Shown here: positions 7,160-13,712 of the stretch, piece after piece
Layout of the letters: every line of letters begins with the position of its first letter
Position numbering within the stretch: the first letter of the stretch is position 1
Source: CAYJBH01 sp964371365
GTDB taxonomy: Bacteria > Bacillota > Clostridia > Oscillospirales > Ruminococcaceae
Assembly: GCA_964371365.1 (NCBI GenBank)
Contig: CAYJMO010000017.1
Span: forward strand, 1-27,543
Length of the DNA stretch: 27,543 nucleotides
Reading direction: 5' to 3'
Program-made: the position numbers and the translations under genes
The notes under the pieces: generated by a model
The model's database searches: none
What the model was told of the DNA's origin: nothing
Seen by the model: only the letters and a program-made list of their open reading frames with translations

Positions 7160-8575
7160 ATGAAATCGTATGATCTGATCATTCTCGGTGCCGGCAGTGG
7201 GGGTCTTGTCGCTGCTGCAACTGCTGCCGGTATGGGCGCGGATGTCCTACTTGTTGAGAATCGAAAGATGGGTGGCGACTGTCTGAACTATGGCTGTGTA
7301 CCAAGTAAGACATTTTTACGTTCCGCACATCTTATGAGGGACATAAAAAGTGCGGATCGATTCGGAATTTCAGTATCTACACCCGATGTATCACTCGCCG
7401 ACATAATGCATCGCGTCGAGAGTGTAATCAAGGAAATAGAGCCACATGACTCTAAGGAGCGGTTTGAAAAACTTGGCGTAAAGGTAGTATTTGGCACCGC
7501 ATCACTCCAATCGAAAAACTCCGTTGCGGTCGGCGAAGAGGTGTTCAGCGCAAAAAAAATTATTATCGCTACCGGCTCAACCGCTGTCGTTCCACCAATA
7601 AAGGGAATCGATACCGTTGATTACTTCACAAACGAGAGTATATTCGGCCTAAAGATTCTCCCAAAAAAGCTTGCCGTCCTCGGCGCAGGCCCAATTGGGT
7701 TAGAGCTTGGCCAGGGTTTCGCAAATTTAGGAAGTAAGGTGCACATAATTGATCGTTCCAACCGTATTTTTGGCAAAGATGAACCTGAAGTCTCTTCAAT
7801 TATGCAAAAAGTTTTAGAACAGGATGGCGTCACCCTCTATCTTGAGCACGGCATTGATGAGGTGCAAAAACTTGACAATAAAATTATTATTACCGCAAGC
7901 CGCGAGGGAGCTCAAACCCACATTGAGGCGGACGCGCTTCTAATTGCTCTCGGACGCAGACCCAACACCGATGAACTCTCGTTGGAAAAGGCAGGAGTTA
8001 GGACAGACAAGAGAGGATTTATCGAGGTCGACGAGAAACTCCGAACCTCCTCGCCGAACATCTACGCGATTGGCGATGTGAGAGGGCGTTATCTCTTCAC
8101 ACACAGTGCATCCTACGAGGCGGCTACGGCAGTAAAAAATGCCCTTATCGCCCCGATATTTAAGACCAGTTATAAGAATATTGCGTGGGCTACCTACACA
8201 AAGCCGGAGGTCGCACATGTCGGAATGCTTAAGGAGGAGGCGATAAAAAACGGGCACTATCACTCCGAGCAATGTCTGCCTATCTCTTCCAACGACCGCG
8301 CCAAGACTGACGACGACCGAGATGGATTTATTAAGATAATCATGGACAAAAAATCACGTGTCATCGGCGCAACAATCGTCTCAGACAAAGCAGGAGAGAT
8401 GATCACTCAACTCTCGCTGATGGTGACGAATGGCATGAAAATAAGCTCCGCCATGTCGGTAATCTACCAATACCCAATTGAGGGCGAGATAGTCAAGACC
8501 GCAGCGATAAACCACTTTAAGCAAGGTGTAAAGCCATGGCAACTCTCGTTGATGAAAAAGATAGTCAAACTATAA
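7160..8575 (+). CDS. FAD-dependent pyridine nucleotide-disulfide oxidoreductase (mercuric reductase-like)
   Basis: The 471-residue flavoprotein has the FAD-binding GAGSGGLVAAATA at residue 10, the redox disulfide C41-LNYG-C46 with VPSK after it, ATGS, the NAD(P)H-binding motif VLGAGPIGLELG, and NIYAIGDV before the dimerisation domain. It resembles mercuric reductase and dihydrolipoamide dehydrogenase but is neither. The His-Glu dyad region reads YQYPIEGE, so Tyr replaces the expected catalytic His. The C-terminal cysteine pair of MerA and its N-terminal NmerA domain are absent. The substrate is therefore unknown. The start at 7160 is set by AAAGGAG 5-11 bases upstream; an in-frame TTG at 7043 adds an unrelated tail. 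It opens the operon with the CDP-alcohol transferase and TVP38 genes; TVP38/oxidoreductase fusions are, from memory, annotated in other bacteria, which supports a functional link. Confidence 0.88.
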   Translation: MKSYDLIILGAGSGGLVAAATAAGMGADVLLVENRKMGGDCLNYGCVPSKTFLRSAHLMRDIKSADRFGISVSTPDVSLADIMHRVESVIKEIEPHDSKERFEKLGVKVVFGTASLQSKNSVAVGEEVFSAKKIIIATGSTAVVPPIKGIDTVDYFTNESIFGLKILPKKLAVLGAGPIGLELGQGFANLGSKVHIIDRSNRIFGKDEPEVSSIMQKVLEQDGVTLYLEHGIDEVQKLDNKIIITASREGAQTHIEADALLIALGRRPNTDELSLEKAGVRTDKRGFIEVDEKLRTSSPNIYAIGDVRGRYLFTHSASYEAATAVKNALIAPIFKTSYKNIAWATYTKPEVAHVGMLKEEAIKNGHYHSEQCLPISSNDRAKTDDDRDGFIKIIMDKKSRVIGATIVSDKAGEMITQLSLMVTNGMKISSAMSVIYQYPIEGEIVKTAAINHFKQGVKPWQLSLMKKIVKL

Positions 8576-8588
8576 TAGATGGGATGAT

Positions 8589-9194
8589 ATGTTAGATACA
8601 AGGGCAAGAAAGTACCTGCAAAAGGGTTTTGACACCGTTGCAAAGAAAAGTTTCTTAATAAAAATACACCCGAACGCGGTCACCGTTTTGGCATTCCTGC
8701 TCGGGATTACCTCCGCGGGATTGGTCGCAATGGGATTGTATCTGCCTGCCGTAGCCCTACTATGGCTGTCGGGATTGCTCGACGTGTTGGACGGCACCGT
8801 CGCAAGACTGACCGGCAAAACCTCAAATATCGGCGCCTATCTTGATCTTGTATTTGACCGCATGGTAGAGTGTGCCGTGATTTTCGGTTTTTATATAGCT
8901 CTACCACAGTTTGCGATAAGTTATTATTTGTTTTATATCGGTGCAATGTTTAACTTTTCCACCTTTATGCTTGCCGGAAACCTCTTTAAAAACACCGGCA
9001 AAAAGAGTATGCACTACGATATTGGCATTGTGGAACGCTCCGAGAGCTTTATCTTTTTCACACTTATGATGATATTCCCGGACTATATCTTTATTACACT
9101 CAATATATTCAATGCACTTATGTTACTCACCGGCATCATTCGTATGGCTAAAATTATTCGACACGAGCTGGGAAAGGAGAGTAAAAGAAGATGA
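8589..9194 (+). CDS. CDP-alcohol phosphatidyltransferase family protein
   Basis: This integral membrane enzyme should transfer a phosphatidyl group from a CDP-linked donor to an alcohol, the head-group step of phospholipid synthesis. The complete catalytic signature is visible: D65-xx-D68-G69-xx-A72-R73, then eight residues, G82-xxx-D86-xxx-D90, with the metal-binding aspartates intact. The protein has 201 residues and about six hydrophobic helices. The acceptor (glycerol phosphate, inositol phosphate or another) cannot be read from the sequence. It starts 13 bases after the oxidoreductase stop and its TGA overlaps the ATG of the TVP38 gene (ATGA), so the last two genes are probably translationally coupled. 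A head-group synthase beside a possible lipid scramblase suggests a specialised membrane-lipid pathway. Confidence 0.9.
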   Translation: MLDTRARKYLQKGFDTVAKKSFLIKIHPNAVTVLAFLLGITSAGLVAMGLYLPAVALLWLSGLLDVLDGTVARLTGKTSNIGAYLDLVFDRMVECAVIFGFYIALPQFAISYYLFYIGAMFNFSTFMLAGNLFKNTGKKSMHYDIGIVERSESFIFFTLMMIFPDYIFITLNIFNALMLLTGIIRMAKIIRHELGKESKRR

Positions 9195-9853
9195 AAAAAG
9201 GCACTATTATAAAGATAGCAATAGTTGTTATAATCATCGCTCTGTTGATTATCTTTCAGAATTATCTCAACATTGAGTCCATGTTAGCACTCATAGAGAG
9301 CATACGAGAAAATCCGCTTGCACCGCTTATCTTCATCATAATCTATGCTGTATCGGTGACTGCAATCGTCCCTGCGTCGGCACTGACGCTTATTTCCGGC
9401 CCTCTATTTGGTTTTTGGCCGGGACTTCTTTTAACCATAATCGGCTCAAACCTCGGTTGTCACCTATCCTATTGGATTGCAAAATATCTCGGAGAGGGAA
9501 CTGTAAAAAAATTTATCAAATCCGGCTCCTTTGTTGAGGAGGCTAAGAAACAGATAGATAACAACGGTTTCCTGTTTATGATGTACGCTCGATTGATCCC
9601 CCTTTTTCCCTTTGCGGCGGTAAATTATCTATCGGGTATAATCGGAGTTAAATACCGTCACTATACAATCGCGACCTTTTTCGGCATGTTGCCGGGCAGC
9701 TTTGTCTATGTCTACTTAGGATTCAGCCTGACCGACATAGGGGAAAACCCGATGGGCATTATAGTCTCGATACTGATGTTGGTGCTCTTCACGGTGGGAG
9801 TGACCTTGGTAAAAAAACGCCAAAAGATTACAAAACGCAATCATTCAACTTAA
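9191..9853 (+). CDS. TVP38/TMEM64 (VTT/SNARE-associated) family membrane protein
   Basis: The 220-residue protein has an N-terminal transmembrane helix (about 8-22) and a VTT core: a GPLFGFWPGLLLTIIGSNLG re-entrant stretch, the Tyr-rich helix LSYWIAKYLGEG, an amphipathic middle, the MMYARLIPLFPFAAVNYLSG motif with its conserved Arg and Pro, and a PGSFVYVYLG helix. The family (DedA, YdjX/Z, TMEM64, VMP1 relatives) is linked to lipid scrambling and undecaprenyl-phosphate recycling. The start overlaps the upstream stop by four bases. In context it may move the lipid made by the preceding enzyme between leaflets, with the flavoprotein providing a redox step or sensor; that combined role is an inference. 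Confidence 0.9.
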   Translation: MKKGTIIKIAIVVIIIALLIIFQNYLNIESMLALIESIRENPLAPLIFIIIYAVSVTAIVPASALTLISGPLFGFWPGLLLTIIGSNLGCHLSYWIAKYLGEGTVKKFIKSGSFVEEAKKQIDNNGFLFMMYARLIPLFPFAAVNYLSGIIGVKYRHYTIATFFGMLPGSFVYVYLGFSLTDIGENPMGIIVSILMLVLFTVGVTLVKKRQKITKRNHST

Positions 9854-9883
9854 TAACTATCAACATTTTCCCGTACAAAAATT

Positions 9884-9928
9884 TCGCCTATCAAGAATTG
9901 AGCATTTAGCTCCTTTCCCGATAGGCGA
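9884..9928. terminator. Inverted repeat after the TVP38 gene (possible terminator or attenuator)
   Basis: TCGCCTATC (9884-9892) and GATAGGCGA (9920-9928) are a perfect 9-bp inverted repeat with a 27-base loop that itself contains GAGC-ATTTA-GCTC. It lies 31 bases past the TVP38 stop. On the plus strand no T-run follows, so it is not a textbook terminator there; on the minus strand it is followed by AAATTTTTG. It may protect the 3' end of the operon transcript. Confidence 0.4.
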
Positions 9929-10037
9929 TACGATATATATATTAAAACTGTCAATCCACCCCGAAAACATATATAGTCATTTAACATAAAAATATATTTA
10001 GGGAATTTACAAAAAGAAAAAAATTGTTTATAATATA

Positions 10038-10066
10038 TTGACATTTGCTACAAAATGGATTATACT
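10038..10066 (+). promoter_or_regulatory. Near-consensus sigma-A promoter for the SigH-like gene
   Basis: TTGACA (10038-10043), exactly 17 bases, then TATACT (10061-10066): a perfect -35 and a -10 with one mismatch. Transcription should start near 10073, leaving about 24 bases of leader before the ATG at 10097. The leader has only a poor ribosome binding site. Confidence 0.8.
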
Positions 10067-10096
10067 AAATACATCGTCGAAAATTGGTAGCTATTA

Positions 10097-10645
10097 ATGG
10101 AACTTTCTTTCGAGACGGTATTGCGTGCAAGACAGGGTGATATCACTGCGCAGGAGGCGATCGTGACGGCAAATTTGCCGAGCTTACACCGCCTGGCAGG
10201 TAGCTATTGTACGGTTGGTATCGAAAAAGATGATCTTGTGCAAGAGGGTCTTATAGGTCTTTTTTCTGCCGTTGAGCATTTTAATGCGGATGGTGGAGCA
10301 AAATTTTCGACCTACGCCTATTGTTGTATGTCAAACAGTATGCTCTCCGCGGTAAAAAAAGCGACCGGAAAAAAACACATTCCGCTCAACACCGCACAAT
10401 CTTTATCTGATCATGAGACTACTGTCAGCACCGAACAGATCGCATTATATAATGAACAGTATCGGCTATTGCAAGATCATATTAAAGCCGTACTTACAAA
10501 GTTAGAACAACGAGTACTTTTTGCATATCTCGATGGGGTGGATTACGGTTCAATAGCTAAGCATTGCAACATAACAACCAAATCAGTAGATAACGCGTTA
10601 TACCGTGTCCGCAAAAAACTTTTATCAGTGGATTTAGGCAAATAG
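10097..10645 (+). CDS. SigH-like sigma-70 family RNA polymerase sigma factor
   Basis: The 182-residue protein has region 2 motifs close to the sporulation/stationary-phase factor SigH (DDLVQEGLIGLFSAVEHF near residue 45, then KFSTYAYCCM) and a C-terminal region 4 with the SigH-type phrase LTKLEQRVLFAYLDGVDY and KSVDNALYRVRKKLL as recognition helix. SigH is usually about 210-220 residues; this one is shorter at the N-terminus and in the linker, so it may be a divergent paralogue. It would direct core RNA polymerase to its own promoter set, which I cannot define here. The gene has a strong vegetative promoter but almost no Shine-Dalgarno sequence (GGTAG six bases before ATG), suggesting that output is held down at translation. 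No anti-sigma gene lies next to it. Confidence 0.85.
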   Translation: MELSFETVLRARQGDITAQEAIVTANLPSLHRLAGSYCTVGIEKDDLVQEGLIGLFSAVEHFNADGGAKFSTYAYCCMSNSMLSAVKKATGKKHIPLNTAQSLSDHETTVSTEQIALYNEQYRLLQDHIKAVLTKLEQRVLFAYLDGVDYGSIAKHCNITTKSVDNALYRVRKKLLSVDLGK

Positions 10646-10722
10646 CCTGAACATAGAGGTCCGTATAGAGAGCCGAAACCGGTAATACTGTCGGGCAAAA
10701 AACCCCAAAGGAGAAAAATCCC

Positions 10723-11013
10723 ATGTTTGAAGACAAGACCTTATCATGCAAAGAGTGCAATGCTGAATTCGTATTCACCTCCGGTGAGCAAGAATTCTAC
10801 GCAAGCCGTGGCTTTGAGAACGAACCGCAACGCTGCAAGAGCTGCCGTGACAACCGCAAGAGAGCAAGCCGCGAGAACCGCGAAATGTTCGTTGCAACAT
10901 GCGCAAGCTGTAACAGCGAAGCTAAAGTTCCTTTCAAACCGCGTGAGGACCGTCCGGTCTACTGTAGCGAGTGCTTTGCTAAGATGAAGGAAGAGGAATC
11001 TTCGGCTTTATAA
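10723..11013 (+). CDS. Double zinc-ribbon protein (zf_Tbcl plus CxxC-x17-CxxC)
   Basis: The 96-residue protein has two zinc-binding modules. The first (residues 1-45) has C9/C12 and C38/C41 with EFVFTSGEQEFYASRGF between them, matching the probable zinc-ribbon family zf_Tbcl. The second (57-86) has C60/C63 and C81/C84 with exactly 17 residues between the pairs and the phrase DRPVYCSECF, the CxxC-x17-CxxC type. A basic linker (RKRASRENR) joins them, which suggests contact with nucleic acid. Function is not established. AAAGGAG precedes the ATG and a strong terminator follows, so it is probably well expressed. It lies 77 bases after the sigma factor gene on the same strand and may be co-transcribed with it. 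Confidence 0.87.
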   Translation: MFEDKTLSCKECNAEFVFTSGEQEFYASRGFENEPQRCKSCRDNRKRASRENREMFVATCASCNSEAKVPFKPREDRPVYCSECFAKMKEEESSAL

Positions 11014-11031
11014 CCCGACAGTTATTTAGTT

Positions 11032-11071
11032 AAAAAAAACAGCGATACCATGACGGTGTCGCTGTTTTTTT
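11032..11071. terminator. Bidirectional rho-independent terminator
   Basis: ACAGCGATACC (11039-11049) pairs with GGTGTCGCTGT (11055-11065) as an 11-bp stem with one G-T wobble and a 5-base loop. Seven T follow on the plus strand and eight A precede it, so the same hairpin ends the zinc-ribbon transcript on the plus strand and the sulfatase transcript on the minus strand. The sulfatase stop codon is two bases away. Confidence 0.92.
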
Positions 11072-11072
11072 G

Positions 11073-12461
11073 TTATATGGTCTCACGTTTTATCGGATAG
11101 AGCGCCCCCACTTTATTCTGCCACTCGGTAAGATAGCCTAATAGTTCCTGTGTCTTTTGTGGCTGTTTGTAGATCAAGTTATCTCTTTCACTGCGGTCGT
11201 TTGCAAGGTCGTAAAGTTCACATCGTCCGTCCTCAAAATATTGTATCAATTTATGGTTCCGATATCGCACCGCGGCGCCGGGACGTCCGCCTTGGTTGCC
11301 GTAGTGTGGATAATGCCAAAAGATAGGTCGCGAGGGTTGATCTTCCCGTTTTAGGGAGGGAAGAAAACTTACGCCGTCGATATTTTCATCCTTGACCGGT
11401 GTTCCGACGAGTTCTAACACGGTCGAAAATATATCCGGTGTGGTCACAGCAAGGTCGCAGATGCTCCCCTTTTGAACTAATTTCGGGAAGTTGATTAAGA
11501 GTGGAACGCGCAGTCCCCCTTCCTTTGTCCACCCCTTTCCTTCCGAGAGTGGGAGGTTGCAGGTTGGCGCACCCTCCGCTGTTGCAAGTCCGCCGTTATC
11601 AGAGGAGAAGATTATTATGGTATTGTCCTTTTCCCCACTCTCCTCAACAGCATTTAACAGCCTACCGACATTTTGGTCGAGATTATAAATCAATGCTGCA
11701 TAGCACGGGTCGGATTGAATACTCCTCCGCTGCACTCTCACGCCTTTTTTGTCATCGGTCGGCATCTCTTCACCCTCAACAAAAGGGTTTAGCCGATCAA
11801 GCCCCATCTTCTTGGCCTTTTCGGTAAAATACTCAACATCCTCCTTCTTTGCCTGGATAGGAGTATGGACAGCATAGTGCCAAAGATTAAGAAAATAAGG
11901 TTTTCCGTCATTGTTCTTGATGAGCTTTATTGCCTCGTCGGTGAGACGGTCACTCAAAAAGTCCCCCTCCTCGCCGTCGACCAGAGTCTCAATGCCCCAG
12001 GGGCTGAAATACCCTTGCGGCGGTTGACCGTTGTATGCTCCACCGATGTTTACATCAAAGCCCACACGGTCAGGGTAGTGCTCCCTGTCACCGAGATGCC
12101 ATTTGCCGACATGCCAGCAGTTATAACCCGATTCCTTTAGGTAATGAGCGAGCGTTTTTTCATCGCTCGGAAGATGCTTTATGTATGGTGCATCTATGAG
12201 CACCCCTTTAAGTGGATGAAATTCTCCTGTCGGGTCGATCCAATCGGTGAGCCCGAGCCGCGCCGGATATTTCCCGGTCAAAAGACTCCCTCTGCTTGGT
12301 GAACAGACGGGGCAGGCGGCATAGCCGTTTGAAAAGGTCATACCACACTCACCAATACTGTCGATGTTGGGTGTCTCGTAAAAGTCACTGCCCATGCAGG
12401 ACAAATCTTTATAACCCATGTCATCGATGAAAACAACTATTACATTTGGCTTTTTGTGCAT
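11073..12461 (-). CDS. Cytosolic Cys-type type I sulfatase (arylsulfatase family)
   Basis: This 462-residue hydrolase of the alkaline phosphatase superfamily should cleave sulfate esters, probably from host or algal glycans. Metal-binding D13-D14 follow the first strand (VIVVFIDDMGY), the sulfatase signature is C53-SPSR-57 with GSLLTGKYPARLG after it, GKWHLG carries the conserved Lys, and IIIFSSDNGG gives the second Asp-Asn pair. C53 must be oxidised to formylglycine; because it is a Cys, both FGE and anSME could act, and the anSME at 16234-17355 is the obvious candidate. There is no signal peptide, so the enzyme should act on small sulfated sugars in the cytosol. ATG start with GGAGC upstream; the bidirectional terminator lies just past the stop. 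Confidence 0.93.
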   Translation of the reverse strand: MHKKPNVIVVFIDDMGYKDLSCMGSDFYETPNIDSIGECGMTFSNGYAACPVCSPSRGSLLTGKYPARLGLTDWIDPTGEFHPLKGVLIDAPYIKHLPSDEKTLAHYLKESGYNCWHVGKWHLGDREHYPDRVGFDVNIGGAYNGQPPQGYFSPWGIETLVDGEEGDFLSDRLTDEAIKLIKNNDGKPYFLNLWHYAVHTPIQAKKEDVEYFTEKAKKMGLDRLNPFVEGEEMPTDDKKGVRVQRRSIQSDPCYAALIYNLDQNVGRLLNAVEESGEKDNTIIIFSSDNGGLATAEGAPTCNLPLSEGKGWTKEGGLRVPLLINFPKLVQKGSICDLAVTTPDIFSTVLELVGTPVKDENIDGVSFLPSLKREDQPSRPIFWHYPHYGNQGGRPGAAVRYRNHKLIQYFEDGRCELYDLANDRSERDNLIYKQPQKTQELLGYLTEWQNKVGALYPIKRETI

Positions 12462-12544
12462 GTCATGCTCCTATAGAAAAATGAAATAAGTTGTATAACA
12501 GGCTATACTGTATCAAGTTTTTTATAATGGTAACAGTTAATATT

Positions 12545-12606
12545 GTGTTGCTAAACACTGTTCCCTATTGCTTAACATGGCGATTAAACATTCGGCGGTC
12601 GCTGAA
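12545..12606. other. Intergenic gap with two small hairpins between ImmA and sulfatase genes
   Basis: GTGTT-GCTA-AACAC (12545-12558) and TTCGGC-GGTC-GCTGAA (12591-12606, one wobble) lie between the ImmA stop and the sulfatase start. The second is close after the ImmA stop and may act as a weak terminator on the minus strand, though its T-run is poor. No gene is seen here, and I could not define the sulfatase promoter. Confidence 0.3.
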
Positions 12607-12609
12607 ATA

Positions 12610-13143
12610 TTAAAACGCCCTTTTCATAAAGTTACTCTTAGCCGGCACGGGTGGAATCGCTCCGTGGTATCCGCTTTCACGCAACAGCTCAAATCTATAG
12701 GATAATAACTCTTGTGGCACGTTTAACATGCCGGCAATATCAAAATAGCTATAGCCATCCTCTATGAGCGGCATCAAATCCTCGTCTGAAATCAATAAGC
12801 CGGCCGCAAAAATATTAGCCTCTCGTTCCAGCCCCGACCCCGGGTCAAAGAGGAGAAAATCCGACAGGGTGTCGCCCTCGGCATAGTTTTGATGTAGCAC
12901 CGCATGACCTAACTCGTGGGCGGTCACCACCCTTGCAACCTGCTCGGGCAGACGATTGTTAATCGTTATACAGTTTTCACCGTAAAAAATTGCAAAAAAG
13001 CCTTTGCAACCACTCTCGGCAGATCCCATCGGGCTATAGCAAAGCACGATGTCAAGAGCTTCACAAAGCTCGACAACGTCACGCGTCCCATGCGTTTGTA
13101 CTATACTGTTCACCTGTTCGGCAATGTAGTTAATTATCCTCAA
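12610..13143 (-). CDS. ImmA/IrrE-family metallopeptidase
   Basis: The 177-residue protein has the zinc protease motif H76-ELG-H80 in VVTAHELGHAVLH and the downstream Glu of the family (E108 in EREANIFAAGLL). Relatives (ImmA of ICEBs1, IrrE/DdrO-cleaving protease of Deinococcus) cut a partner XRE repressor in response to stress or signals. Here the partner is almost certainly the XRE gene 13 bases upstream. The start is TTG at 13143 with GGAGG six bases before it. No integrase, excisionase or conjugation gene is nearby, so this is not obviously a mobile-element switch. Confidence 0.92.
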   Translation of the reverse strand: MRIINYIAEQVNSIVQTHGTRDVVELCEALDIVLCYSPMGSAESGCKGFFAIFYGENCITINNRLPEQVARVVTAHELGHAVLHQNYAEGDTLSDFLLFDPGSGLEREANIFAAGLLISDEDLMPLIEDGYSYFDIAGMLNVPQELLSYRFELLRESGYHGAIPPVPAKSNFMKRAF

Positions 13144-13156
13144 GAATGACCTCCAG

Positions 13157-13582
13157 TCAGACCTTTGTGCGTTTTCGCTTGGCGACCTCCTTGCACCTTA
13201 AATAGGATGTCATGACCGCCTCAAAATATTCATCTTTCGCCTCTTGGCTAAGCTCCCCCCCTGCAAACAGGGCGTTGCTCCGACGCAATAAAAACTCGAG
13301 TTCCTTGCCGGCTTTAGCACCCGCAATCTCAAAAATTTCGCTGGAGCCATCCCCCTCTATTCCATGTCGAGGGTCTACAATACTGTCGTTTGAAAGGTAT
13401 TCCGGCGAGAGTTTAAGCGCCGCTGCAAGCCGTTCCATAACCGCCTTACGTGGTCTCGTACCCTCAACCTCATACTTTATTACGCTACGAGCAGACACGC
13501 CGATGAGCTCCGCTAAACGTTGTTGACTGAGCTTTAAGGCGGTGCGTGACTCCCGCAGTTTGTCCGAAAATGTTTTCACCAT
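13157..13582 (-). CDS. XRE-family (Cro/CI-like) transcriptional repressor
   Basis: About 141 residues. The helix-turn-helix spans about residues 5-60, with KLSQQRLAELIGVSARSVIK as the core. A C-terminal region (about 75-141) is probably the oligomerisation and protease-recognition part. I chose the ATG at 13582 because GAGAGG lies 9 bases upstream; an in-frame ATG at 13603 would add seven residues and cover that site. It forms an operon with the ImmA protease. The promoter at 13679-13707 carries three copies of a GTTCAC-like half-site, which suggests self-repression relieved by ImmA cleavage, as in ICEBs1 ImmR/ImmA. Target genes other than itself are unknown; the two diguanylate cyclase genes upstream on the same strand are possible. 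Confidence 0.88.
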   Translation of the reverse strand: MVKTFSDKLRESRTALKLSQQRLAELIGVSARSVIKYEVEGTRPRKAVMERLAAALKLSPEYLSNDSIVDPRHGIEGDGSSEIFEIAGAKAGKELEFLLRRSNALFAGGELSQEAKDEYFEAVMTSYLRCKEVAKRKRTKV

Positions 13583-13661
13583 AAACACCATCCTCTCGAT
13601 CATTATTGCAACCCAAACTTCACTTGTTAATATATTGCCAGTTCCGTTTTGGTTGTATTGT

Positions 13662-13707
13662 GTGAACTTTATGAACTTATTGTAGCATTTTGTTCACTGT
13701 TTGTCAA
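13662..13707 (-). promoter_or_regulatory. XRE-ImmA promoter with overlapping operator half-sites
   Basis: On the minus strand TTGACA (13707-13702), 17 bases and TACAAT (13684-13679) make a near-consensus promoter. GTGAAC lies in its spacer (plus coordinates 13692-13697) and GTTCAT (13671-13676) and GTTCAC (13662-13667) lie at the transcription start. The outer pair is a perfect 6-bp inverted repeat, with the third site related to it. This is the layout expected of an autorepressed XRE gene. Confidence 0.7.
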
Positions 13708-13712
13708 GAGTT

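Noticed and set aside
7160..8575. True mercuric reductase or mercury resistance operon
   Set aside because: No C-terminal Cys pair, no NmerA domain and no merR, merT or merP nearby.
12610..13707. Prophage or integrative element around XRE-ImmA
   Set aside because: No integrase, excisionase, relaxase, structural or tRNA/att sequence is visible on either side.
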